A program made the translations under genes and the position numbers. A stretch of 33,628 nucleotides of DNA, from assembly GCA_041479965.1 (NCBI GenBank), contig JBGOZE010000005.1, positions 1 to 33,628 on the forward strand. Direction: 5' to 3'. The DNA comes from SM23-78 sp041479965. GTDB taxonomy: Archaea > Nanobdellota > Nanobdellia > Woesearchaeales > SM23-78. The notes under the pieces were generated by a model that was not told the origin of the DNA, did not search any database, and was given only the letters and a program-made list of their open reading frames with translations. The stretch's first letter is position 1, and the number at the start of each line of letters is the position of its first letter. Shown here one piece after another: positions 24,089 to 31,493 of the stretch.

Positions 24089-25744
24089 TCAAGAGTTACG
24101 ATAGGCCTCAATAAGATTGGCTATCTGCTGGTTGATGCTCTTGTATTTGCCGATGGAACTCTTGATATTGTCTTTCTTGTCATGCTTCAGGAAATCAGTG
24201 ATCATCTGCTTCAACTTTTCCTTATCGTTCCTGATTACAGGGACTCCGTAGCTATGAAAGTACTCAACGCCCTGCTTTATTGAGGGGTCAGCATACATAT
24301 ATCGGAAGTAAAGGATTGAAGGAGTGCCTAGTATCATTGATTCCAGGCAGGTGTTAGACCACGCTGTCAGGGTTATTTCCGCCTGGCTGAGCAGGGAATA
24401 AAGGTCTATATCTTTATCCTGGACCAGGATTATCTTTCCTGCTTTGACCAATCCTTGATGCCTTTTGATGTCCTCTCTCGGATGAGGCTTGAGAACGACC
24501 TTCACTTTCAGCTTGCTCGCAATTTCAATGATATCATCAATGCACTTCATCTGCATCATTGGCTGGCTGGTTATCACAATATATTTTTCGTCAGGCTTCA
24601 GCCCCAATATCTGCAGCACCTCTTTTCTCGGCCTGCTAGCAGTTATGCTGTCCCACTGAGGGTTGCCATAGATGAACAGGTCTGGCTGCTCTTTTTCTTT
24701 CACCTTGAAATCTTTCCACCTTGACCTTATGAGCTTCTCCTGCTGCTCATCCCAGGCAATGATGGCATCTGGCAATACAAGGTTGCCTTGGTCATAGTAG
24801 CCGTTTATGTCTGTTGTCATGAGCACTGGCATGATGCTTATAGTCTTGATGCCTTCATGCTTGGCAACTTGGAAGAATGAATTCTCAACCTGTCGCCTGA
24901 GCTTTCCGCCGACAAGTACTTTGGGTTGGTAAGTCTCATATATTCTCTCAGCTATTTTCAGGTAAGCGATAGCCTGCGGCATGAACCTTGTGATGACTGA
25001 TTTCATGGCTGGCCTGACAAAGGGCAATGGCTTGATGCCATTGATGCTTGCCTTCTTCTCAAGCTTCCTGTAGCTCGCATTGAAAATCCCTGTGTATTTC
25101 TCAGCATCATCTGCAAGCTCCTGCTTGATGTCAGCTGTGAAGAAATCCTCTATATAAACTACCTTGCAGCTCTTGTAGCCCGCAAGCCTCTGGTCAAAGC
25201 CCCATTTTTTTGCCTTCAGTGGAAGAACCAGCAAGAATCTCTGGTTTTTCTTGTTAAGAATATCAAAAAGGTTGAGGAAAGTCTTGAAATAGGATGGGTC
25301 AGAGCAGATTAAGGCGACATCAATCTTCTCTTTACTCTTCTCTTTTTTTACTGCTGATGCTGCAACCTCAGAATAATCAATCAGGTTGATCTCAGTATTT
25401 TCTCTTTTTTCCGTCGCGTTCAGTATCTTATAATAGTAGAATATCCTGAGCCAGTAGAGCCAGAGGAATAACCTCTTCCGAAAAGAGCTTTTCTCAAGCG
25501 TCAAAACCTTGACTGGGATGTTGAAGTTGATGTCATAACCCATGATCCTGTACTTGACAATGTCAAACAGGTCAATGCCTTTGTACTTGAGCAATTCAGG
25601 GTTTTGCTGGCTTAGCTGCTTCAGTTGCTCGACAAAATCCTTTGAGCTAATGGCAACCTTTTCCTTGTCCTGCTCTGTGGTTTTTCCTTCATTCAAGAAC
25701 GAATATTTTATCTGCCTTACCAGTTTCAGGTTTTCAATTGACAT
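24089..25744 (-). CDS. GT-B glycosyltransferase with HP motif, candidate nonulosonate transferase
   Basis: A 551-residue protein. The N-terminal half is variable and lysine-rich, with a hydrophobic aromatic stretch near 92-106 (FLWLYWLRIFYYY) that may touch the membrane. The C-terminal half is a GT-B nucleotide domain: YGNPQWDSI, VVLKPHPRED with His421-Pro422, KDIDLYSLLSQAE, and TAWSNTCLESMILGTPSILYF with Ser463. An HP motif and a downstream Ser/Thr are shared by bacterial sialyltransferase families such as GT38, GT52 and GT80, but also by CDP-glycerol transferases. It lies two bases after the cupin-NeuB gene as the last gene of an operon making CMP-ulosonates, so transfer of that sugar is a fair inference. 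It is the intact relative of the protein at 57-2000. Confidence 0.8.
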   Translation of the reverse strand: MSIENLKLVRQIKYSFLNEGKTTEQDKEKVAISSKDFVEQLKQLSQQNPELLKYKGIDLFDIVKYRIMGYDINFNIPVKVLTLEKSSFRKRLFLWLYWLRIFYYYKILNATEKRENTEINLIDYSEVAASAVKKEKSKEKIDVALICSDPSYFKTFLNLFDILNKKNQRFLLVLPLKAKKWGFDQRLAGYKSCKVVYIEDFFTADIKQELADDAEKYTGIFNASYRKLEKKASINGIKPLPFVRPAMKSVITRFMPQAIAYLKIAERIYETYQPKVLVGGKLRRQVENSFFQVAKHEGIKTISIMPVLMTTDINGYYDQGNLVLPDAIIAWDEQQEKLIRSRWKDFKVKEKEQPDLFIYGNPQWDSITASRPRKEVLQILGLKPDEKYIVITSQPMMQMKCIDDIIEIASKLKVKVVLKPHPREDIKRHQGLVKAGKIILVQDKDIDLYSLLSQAEITLTAWSNTCLESMILGTPSILYFRYMYADPSIKQGVEYFHSYGVPVIRNDKEKLKQMITDFLKHDKKDNIKSSIGKYKSINQQIANLIEAYRNS

Positions 25745-25746
25745 TT

Positions 25747-27114
25747 TTATTCCAGGTCTTCTTCAAAGATAGCTTCAAGTGCTTTCTTGTCTTTCTTGAG
25801 CTTCTTGCCTAGTACATCATAGAATTTCCTTGCATCAATGCCGACATTAGGCCTCAAGGTTATGAGCATTGCTTTGGCAAGCTTGGTGCCTTTCTTGGCA
25901 TCCTGCTTGAGATAGACTGCTCTCCTGAACTCCTTTATCCTTTCAGGAGTCTCTATGCTCTCAACAGGCTTCTTGTGATGATGGCCCAGTATTTTCTTTA
26001 TTTGCTTGGCTTTCTGCACCAGGTTCTTCATCTCCTCAACATTAGCAGATAGGTGGTGGTCTCTGAATTCTCTTGTCTTGTCATCTGTGAAATGCTTCTC
26101 AATCACGCTCGCACCCATGCCAATCGCAAGCTCGCACGCATATACGCCGGCAGTATGGTCAGAATAGCCAATGGGTATGTACGGGAAGGCATGCTGTAAT
26201 ACCCTCATCGCTTGCAGGTTGGCGAACTCATCTTTTGGCTCGCCATACATGGCAACGCAGTGCAGGAGAACAAGTTTTCTCTCCTTTATCAGCGACGGAT
26301 TCACTTTGTTGATGAAATCAACTGCGTGCTTGACCTCTTCCAAGGTTGTCATGGCAGTTGACATTATAAGAGGCTTGTTTTTCTTAGCTATTATTTCCAG
26401 CAATGGATAATTGGTAAGGTCTCCAGAGCCTACTTTGTGGATTGTCATATAAGGACCCAGGTCTGCAATAGCATCCTCGTCCCAGAGGGAGCTCATGAAC
26501 ATGACCTTGTGCTTCTTAGCCAAGGCTGCCAATTCCTTGTACTGGTCAAGTGTGAGCTCGAATTTCTTGAAATGCTTATGCCTTGCCTCATTCTCTACTT
26601 TGCTCACAATCTTGTCAGCCTTGTAGGTCTGGAACTTGACTGCGTGCACTCCTGTGCTGGCAGCGTCCATGAGCAGCTTCTTGGCATACTCAAAGTTGCC
26701 TTCATGGTTGCCTCCTATCTCTGCGATTATGAAAACCTCGTCCTTTCCTATGAAACAAGGTGTTGGAGGCTCAATGTAAGGTGAGAAGCCTGCGTGCGCA
26801 TACACTGCCTTCAGCGCGCCTTTTCCTTTCTTCTTTATGCAATGAGGAGTCTTTGGCGGTATGTAGAGTGCGTCTCCTTTCTTGAAAGCCAGTTCATGCT
26901 CTCCTATCTTTGCCATTCCTTCTCCTTCAATGATGTAGATGGCTTCCTCGTCATCATGGGTTTTTGGCTCAAGGAATTCTTCTGTGTCATAGCCAGACAC
27001 TCCGAGCTCAAAGCCTGAGTGGGTCTGGACGCTGTCCTTCCATATCAATGGCTTGCCCCAGTGCCCTGAAGATTTGACTTTCTCAACTTCCTCTTCATTG
27101 ACAGAATGCTTCAT
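25747..27114 (-). CDS. Fusion: cupin + NeuB-family synthase
   Basis: A 455-residue protein. Residues 1-115 are a cupin: KTHDDEEAIYIIEGEG and PPKTPHCIKKK hold the metal-binding His/Glu/His pattern. From about 125 a NeuB core follows: FIIAEIGGNHEGN, AVKFQTYKAD, KVGSGDLTNYPLL, GYSDHTAGVY, IEKHFTDDKTREFRDHHLS, and a C-terminal SAF-like part. All NeuB hallmarks are present. A TTG at 27129 is in frame, but it lies in the GGGGG ribosome binding site, so ATG 27114 is the likely start. It belongs to the minus-strand ulosonate operon between the GT2-NeuA fusion and the GT-B transferase. The cupin may be a sugar isomerase or a ligand sensor; this cannot be decided from sequence. Confidence 0.87.
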   Translation of the reverse strand: MKHSVNEEEVEKVKSSGHWGKPLIWKDSVQTHSGFELGVSGYDTEEFLEPKTHDDEEAIYIIEGEGMAKIGEHELAFKKGDALYIPPKTPHCIKKKGKGALKAVYAHAGFSPYIEPPTPCFIGKDEVFIIAEIGGNHEGNFEYAKKLLMDAASTGVHAVKFQTYKADKIVSKVENEARHKHFKKFELTLDQYKELAALAKKHKVMFMSSLWDEDAIADLGPYMTIHKVGSGDLTNYPLLEIIAKKNKPLIMSTAMTTLEEVKHAVDFINKVNPSLIKERKLVLLHCVAMYGEPKDEFANLQAMRVLQHAFPYIPIGYSDHTAGVYACELAIGMGASVIEKHFTDDKTREFRDHHLSANVEEMKNLVQKAKQIKKILGHHHKKPVESIETPERIKEFRRAVYLKQDAKKGTKLAKAMLITLRPNVGIDARKFYDVLGKKLKKDKKALEAIFEEDLE

Positions 27115-27138
27115 ATTGCTCGCCCCCAAAGATTTTTT

Positions 27139-28536
27139 TTAATATCCTCTTGTGATTTTCTTCACATCAAGATTCTCAACTTCATCCAGATTCTTAAGGA
27201 CCTGCTCTGCCATCCAATAGGTGAACCTGTCCTCGATGTCTATGCTCTCATCATCTGTGAGTATGACATGGCTTATCTTCTTCCCCACCAGACTCTCTGG
27301 TGTTATGCTTTCTCTCTTTGAAAGGATGAAAGAGCCGCTCTCCTCGTAAAGGTATTCTCTCTCTGGCTTGATAGCCCTTTTCTTGAAAATAGGATTAAGC
27401 CCGTACTCACCATGAGTGTAGTGAAGCCTCGGATTCTCCCTGACACCGACGACGCTGTCAGCGTCATAGATGATCAGGGTGTTGATGGCTTCCTGAATGT
27501 GCTTGCTCTTAATCAAAGGAGATGTGTAAAATATTATTCCTACAATATCGGGTATGAAGCTTTCTTTCTCTTCAAGCTCCTTGAGCACAAAATGCATGGT
27601 AGGCTCAATCGGAGTGTTGAACTCGCTCAGCTCTTTGGGCCTCATTATTACGCTGGCTCCAGGAACTTTCTCCCTGACAATGCTGGCTACTTCCTCATCC
27701 TCTGTTGTCACAACCACCTTGTCCACGCCTGTCTTAACAGCTTCATGCATCACATACTCCATGATGTGCTTGTCATTTATCTTCCTTAGAGGCAGATCAT
27801 CATAAATCTTAGATTTTCTCCTGACAGGTATTATCAGCAAAGTTTTTTTCTTGATGCCGTTCTTCTGCACGAACTTGTTCTTTATTTGCTTCCTGGCCTC
27901 AAGTATCTTCTTGGAGTTGGTTGTTGAGCTCTGGTCATGCTTCCTGTAATAGAACAACGGAGTGTTGACATTATAGGCTTTGAATTTTTGTATGAACCTA
28001 ATCCACAGGTCATAGCCGTCCTGGCACTTAATATCTTCGCTGTAGCCTCCGAGCTTTTCCAGGGATTCCTTCCTTATCATGGTGCATGCTCCATGGGCAG
28101 GCAGGTCAAGCAGCTTCGATTCCTCACCTATTTTTTTCCTCCTGACGACCCCGTTAAGGTAGCCGTCTCCATCAACTTCATAGTAATCCGAGAAGACCAT
28201 GCTAATCTCAGGATGCATGTCAAGGATGTTGTTGAATACGAGCAGGAGGTTCTCGTCAAGATAATCATCTGCATCCAGGCGCATGATGTACTCGCCCTTA
28301 GCCATGGCAAGAGCTTTGTTGCAGGTCTTGGGCATGCCCATGTTATCCTGATGTATTACCTGGACTTTTGGGTGGCTCTTGTATTTTTCCAGCACCTGCT
28401 GGGTGTTGTCTGTTGAGCCGTCATCAAATATCAGCAGTTCAAAATCCTTGTAAGTCTGGCTAAGCACGCTCTCAACAGCCTGCTCAACATACTTGGCATA
28501 ATTGTAGCTTGTTATATAGACTGTGACCTTGACCAT
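27139..28536 (-). CDS. Fusion: GT2 glycosyltransferase + NeuA-type CMP-ulosonate cytidylyltransferase
   Basis: A 465-residue protein. Residues 1-225 are a GT2 GT-A domain: YITSYNYAKYVEQAVESVL, FDDGSTDNT, RLDADDYL (DxD near 88-91) and GGYSEDIKCQDGYDLWIR. Residues 231-465 resemble CMP-NeuAc synthetase: LLIIPVRRKSK, a VVVTTEDEEVASIV strand-helix unit, RPKELSEFNTPIEPT and DIEDRFTYWMAE. The NTP loop, usually RGGSKG, reads RRKSKI, so nucleotide binding is probably altered. A comparable fusion of a glycosyltransferase with CMP-Neu5Ac synthetase is known in Campylobacter jejuni (Cj1143). It starts four bases after the SpsF stop and ends 24 bases before the cupin-NeuB start codon, so co-transcription is likely. 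Confidence 0.85.
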   Translation of the reverse strand: MVKVTVYITSYNYAKYVEQAVESVLSQTYKDFELLIFDDGSTDNTQQVLEKYKSHPKVQVIHQDNMGMPKTCNKALAMAKGEYIMRLDADDYLDENLLLVFNNILDMHPEISMVFSDYYEVDGDGYLNGVVRRKKIGEESKLLDLPAHGACTMIRKESLEKLGGYSEDIKCQDGYDLWIRFIQKFKAYNVNTPLFYYRKHDQSSTTNSKKILEARKQIKNKFVQKNGIKKKTLLIIPVRRKSKIYDDLPLRKINDKHIMEYVMHEAVKTGVDKVVVTTEDEEVASIVREKVPGASVIMRPKELSEFNTPIEPTMHFVLKELEEKESFIPDIVGIIFYTSPLIKSKHIQEAINTLIIYDADSVVGVRENPRLHYTHGEYGLNPIFKKRAIKPEREYLYEESGSFILSKRESITPESLVGKKISHVILTDDESIDIEDRFTYWMAEQVLKNLDEVENLDVKKITRGY

Positions 28537-28539
28537 TAG

Positions 28540-29280
28540 CTATTGCCACCTCAATCTCACATTAACCTGGCTTTTCATCTTGGCAACATCTTTTTTCTCT
28601 ACATTAGCATTTATCTTTACTAGCTCAGGATTATCATCAAGCAGCTTGCAAGCTTCTTTCAGCGAGACAATCTTGCCAGGCTTGTAAAGCCTCTTGTAGA
28701 TCTGCCTGACCAGCTCCAAATCCTCAGGTGTGTCCACGCTGAGCCTGTACTGAGGCCTTCTCATTGCTTCATCAACAGGAGCCTTCTCAATCTTCCAAAC
28801 ATTAGGGTTCTCTGTGAAATACCATGTCATGTATTCGCTATAATTTGGGTCTTCTGCAAGGTCATGCGCTTTTTGCAGTGAAGCCACTGTTATGATTTCT
28901 CCCTTTGTTCCTTGGGGAAGCTCTGTTGTGTAAGTATAATCAGCTCCTGTCTTCAGGTGGTGCTCTATTGCGCTGTCGATGAATTCAGGTGATGTCAATG
29001 GATTGTCCCCTGTGACCCTGACTATGACGTTAGCTCCTACTTTCTTTGCACCCTCAAGGAATCGTCCCATAACATCTTCTTCGCTGCCAGCAACTGCAGG
29101 GATATTTTTCTTCTTGGCAACTTCCAGCAGCACCTTATCATCTGGATGCTTTGAAGTGCACAGAACAACATAATCTGAATTCTTGCTCTGCTTCATCCTG
29201 TCAATCAGATGATTAATCAATGTCTGGCCTTCTATCATCTGAAAGGCTTTATTGGGCAGCCTGGTTGATTTCATTCTCAC
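28540..29280 (-). CDS. SpsF-type cytidylyltransferase, copy B, with unresolved start
   Basis: At least 246 residues of an SpsF/CTP_transf_3 protein: RMKSTRLPNKAF (nucleotide loop with Pro and Lys kept), GSEEDVMGRFLEG, VRVTGDNPLTSPEFID and YRLSVDTPEDLELV. The first usable start is GTG 29280, which would cut off the first beta strand. The missing strand is encoded in frame just upstream: the codons from 29304 down read HQVAILIAV, matching AITITA of copy A. No ATG, GTG or TTG lies between 29281 and the TAG of the upstream NeuB gene (29305-29307), and both genes share one frame. Initiation at ATC/ATT or readthrough of TAG are both possible. Pairs with NeuB copy B as copy A does with its NeuB. Confidence 0.83.
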   Translation of the reverse strand: MRMKSTRLPNKAFQMIEGQTLINHLIDRMKQSKNSDYVVLCTSKHPDDKVLLEVAKKKNIPAVAGSEEDVMGRFLEGAKKVGANVIVRVTGDNPLTSPEFIDSAIEHHLKTGADYTYTTELPQGTKGEIITVASLQKAHDLAEDPNYSEYMTWYFTENPNVWKIEKAPVDEAMRRPQYRLSVDTPEDLELVRQIYKRLYKPGKIVSLKEACKLLDDNPELVKINANVEKKDVAKMKSQVNVRLRWQ

Positions 29281-29304
29281 AGCAATAAGGATAGCTACTT
29301 GGTG

Positions 29305-30321
29305 CTAGACATCGCTCAAGCATACAAGCTCGTCAGCTTTTATCTTGCGAAGAGCAGGCTTGCCTATTAGCTTCTCAGCTTCGCTAGGAAATAATCCCGG
29401 ACCAGCCTCAGGAGTCCTCTTGAATGCAAGCATCTTCAGGCTAATCTTCTCTCCTTTTGCAATATCCTTTGAAGCGACAATGAACTCCTTCATCTTCAAT
29501 CTGTATGCTTTTTCTTCATCTGAAAGATTGCCTATTGTCTTGCGCCCAAGAGCCTTCTTAGTCTCCCTTATCAGGCGCACCATCTTCTTAAGCTCGTCAA
29601 GGTTGAGCGCAGAATAATAATCAGTTCCTTTCTTAGCTCTATCAATTGTGATATGCTTCTCAATCATGCATGCTCCTTTGGCAACTGCGAGCAAAGGAAG
29701 GATGATGGCCATCTCTGTTTCTGCATCGCAATGGTCAGAATAGCCAACTGGCAGGTTGAATTCCTGCTTCAAGGTTTCCATAAGATTAAGGTTTGAGTCC
29801 TCAATCCTGGTTGGAAAGTTCTGGTAGCCTGCAAGGATTATTACCTGGTTGTCCTTCAGGATTTTCAAAGCCTCTTTAATCTCCCTGTATTCTGAGCCTC
29901 CGATTCCCAGCATCACTGGCTTCTTGGTCTTGGCAAGGTCATTGAGCAGGTAAACGTCTGAGATGATTGTTGAGTGAACCTTGTAGGCTTTTATGCCAAT
30001 CTTCTCAGCAGTCTCAAGGCTTGGCTTGTCAAAAACATCTGCGAAAACATTAAGCCCAAGGCTTCTTGCATGGTCAGCAATCTCTTTCCATTGCTTCTTT
30101 GAGAATTCTTTTTGCTTGAAAGAAGAGAACTTGGGATGAGCCTTGATGACCAATTCTTCTGATTTGAACATCTGGAACTTGACACCATCAGCTCCTCCAT
30201 CACTAGCTATCTTGATGAGTGCTTTCATGTTATCAATCGAGCCTTCATGAGCTCCTGCAATCTCAGCAAGCACAAAGGCCTTATTGCCTTCAGATACAGC
30301 TAATTCAAGCTTTTTGACCAT
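29305..30321 (-). CDS. NeuB-family 3-deoxy-ulosonic acid synthase (copy B)
   Basis: A 338-residue NeuB homologue. VLAEIAGAHEGS, GVKFQMFKSEEL (Lys48-Phe-Gln50 intact), GYSDHCDAE, IEKHITIDRAKKGTDYYSAL and a SAF-like end (VASKDIAKGEKIS) are visible. AHEG replaces the NHEG/NHNG of sialic acid synthases, and the DRAKKGTDYYSAL signature differs from the DKxxxGPDHxxS type, so this is a separate subfamily shared with copy A at 14537. It is the first gene behind a strong TATA promoter, with GGGGAC seven bases before ATG 30321. The natural aldose substrate is not evident. Its TAG stop is in frame with the SpsF gene that follows. Confidence 0.86.
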   Translation of the reverse strand: MVKKLELAVSEGNKAFVLAEIAGAHEGSIDNMKALIKIASDGGADGVKFQMFKSEELVIKAHPKFSSFKQKEFSKKQWKEIADHARSLGLNVFADVFDKPSLETAEKIGIKAYKVHSTIISDVYLLNDLAKTKKPVMLGIGGSEYREIKEALKILKDNQVIILAGYQNFPTRIEDSNLNLMETLKQEFNLPVGYSDHCDAETEMAIILPLLAVAKGACMIEKHITIDRAKKGTDYYSALNLDELKKMVRLIRETKKALGRKTIGNLSDEEKAYRLKMKEFIVASKDIAKGEKISLKMLAFKRTPEAGPGLFPSEAEKLIGKPALRKIKADELVCLSDV

Positions 30322-30328
30322 TTATTTG

Positions 30329-30334
30329 TCCCCA
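30329..30334 (-). promoter_or_regulatory. Ribosome binding site of NeuB copy B
   Basis: GGGGAC on the minus strand lies seven bases before the ATG at 30321 and fixes the start of the operon's first gene. Confidence 0.55.
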
Positions 30335-30372
30335 AAATGATATTTTAATTTTTAGACGAGAGGACGGTTTGG

Positions 30373-30387
30373 GCTTTTATATAGTTT
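30373..30387 (-). promoter_or_regulatory. Strong TATA promoter of the minus-strand ulosonate operon
   Basis: The minus strand reads AAACTATATAAAAGC. Transcription would start near 30350, giving a leader of about 30 bases before ATG 30321. The core is nearly identical to the promoter at 13197-13210. Confidence 0.6.
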
Positions 30388-30424
30388 GTGAAAATGCGTT
30401 AAACAAACGGGATTAACAGAGAAT

Positions 30425-30442
30425 CTTGATCGGCGCATCAAG
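30425..30442. repeat. Inverted repeat at the end of the Fic gene
   Basis: CTTGAT (30425-30430), loop CGGCGC, ATCAAG (30437-30442): a perfect six-base-pair stem overlapping the Fic stop codon. On the plus strand it is followed by TTTTTG; on the minus strand, the sense of the Fic gene, no T-run follows. It may act as terminator or mark a junction, as its TCGGCGCATCA core recurs at 31467. Confidence 0.45.
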
Positions 30443-31328
30443 TTTTTGTTTTCCTCTTGTATTCCTTCAAGTATCTTTTTATCAGGTATTGCACAAATAT
30501 TTGTTCTTTTTGCATTGTCTGGCTTCTTTCTAGCGCAGTATAGTATGCATTCCTATTAGCATACTCGATGTTGAGCATAGGATATCCTTGGTTATTCAAT
30601 GTGTGGTTCATCATTAGCCTTGATAGTCTTCCGTTTCCGTCGCTGAACGGGTGTATGCTGACAAACTTTAAGTGCATTAAAGCAGCCATGACTACAGGGT
30701 TGATTTTTCCATAAGTCTTATTGTACCATTGGAAGAATTCATAGAGCAAAATGTCTAGTTCTGCTGGCAGTGGCAGTTCTGTCTTGCTTCTGGCTATTGC
30801 TACTGCGTGTTTTCTTATCATGCCGGCGATTTCAGGGTCTGCTTCCTTGAATAGTTCCTTGTGCCAGTGTAATATTGTGGTGAGGCTTAGCTTTTTATCG
30901 TAATCGAGCATTTCGTAGAATACTCTCTTATGAGCTTCTGCTTCCTTTACGTCTCTTGTGCTTTTGTTTCTTGGAGTGATGTTTTCCTGCAGCAAGTCTG
31001 CGGTTTCCTTTAGTGTTAATGTTCCTCCTTCTATCTTGTTTGTATCGTATGTGAATTTTATCATGAAGGATTCTATATATTTCTCCTTGTATGATTCAGG
31101 GTATGTTTTGTACTCCTTGCGAAAGGTTGCTTTTATGTCATTCAGTTCTTTGCCATAAGTCTCTTCAAATAAATCGTATAGAAATTTTTCTTTCAGTTCT
31201 TCGATATTTTTTGGCAGTTCGCTACCTAGATAAAGCCTCTTGTTCTTGAAATCTTTACCAACGCGCAGAGTGTGCTCTAGGTAATAGTATTTCTTTTTTC
31301 CAGAGATTATTGTTCTTACGTTGACCAT
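30438..31328 (-). CDS. Class II Fic-domain protein (AMPylase-type)
   Basis: A 296-residue protein with a complete Fic motif, HPFSDGNGRLSR (226-237), including the catalytic His226. An inhibitory-helix motif of the S/TxxxEG/N kind, TNKIEG (96-101), lies before the Fic core, which defines class II Fic proteins that self-inhibit. The first 80 residues are a charged region without a recognised domain. Fic proteins usually transfer AMP to target side chains; the target is unknown. No antitoxin gene is adjacent. The gene is AT-rich, stands alone in a glycan locus, and has its own palindrome-flanked promoter whose TATA box would place the RNA start at the ATG, so the mRNA is probably leaderless. Confidence 0.9.
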   Translation of the reverse strand: MVNVRTIISGKKKYYYLEHTLRVGKDFKNKRLYLGSELPKNIEELKEKFLYDLFEETYGKELNDIKATFRKEYKTYPESYKEKYIESFMIKFTYDTNKIEGGTLTLKETADLLQENITPRNKSTRDVKEAEAHKRVFYEMLDYDKKLSLTTILHWHKELFKEADPEIAGMIRKHAVAIARSKTELPLPAELDILLYEFFQWYNKTYGKINPVVMAALMHLKFVSIHPFSDGNGRLSRLMMNHTLNNQGYPMLNIEYANRNAYYTALERSQTMQKEQIFVQYLIKRYLKEYKRKTKT

Positions 31329-31338
31329 AGAATACAGT

Positions 31339-31388
31339 ATACGTCACAAATATATAAATATTTCGCTTTTATCAGATATGTGACGTAT
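31339..31388. promoter_or_regulatory. Fic promoter with a 10-bp inverted repeat (candidate operator)
   Basis: ATACGTCACA (31339-31348) and TGTGACGTAT (31379-31388) are perfect inverted arms 30 bases apart. Between them the minus strand carries TTTATATA (31351-31358), a good TATA box 26 bases from the ATG at 31328. A dimeric repressor bound here would cover the promoter from both sides. Confidence 0.6.
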
Positions 31389-31440
31389 GAATGGATTTTT
31401 CCTTTAGAATTGATTGCATATCAAGAAGTTGTCCTACTCT

Positions 31441-31493
31441 TGAGACCTGTGTCGTCTGCAATCCGGTCGGCGCATCATGCGCACTGTGTCTCA
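31441..31493. repeat. Nested inverted repeats between the GT4 and Fic genes
   Basis: GCGCATCATGCGC at 31470-31482 forms a five-base-pair stem with a three-base loop. TGAGAC (31441-31446) and GTCTCA (31488-31493) can pair around it; the latter overlaps the GT4 stop codon. It may end GT4 transcription. It contains the 11-base TCGGCGCATCA that also occurs at 30430-30440. Confidence 0.4.

Noticed and set aside
28540..30321. TAG read as pyrrolysine throughout the genome
   Set aside because: TAG also ends the genes at 10164, 15523, 23950 and 28540 at places that fit family lengths, so general recoding is not supported; only the local NeuB-SpsF junction remains open.
30438..31328. Fic gene as half of a toxin-antitoxin pair
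   Set aside because: No small antitoxin gene is adjacent, and the inhibitory TNKIEG motif is already within the protein (class II).
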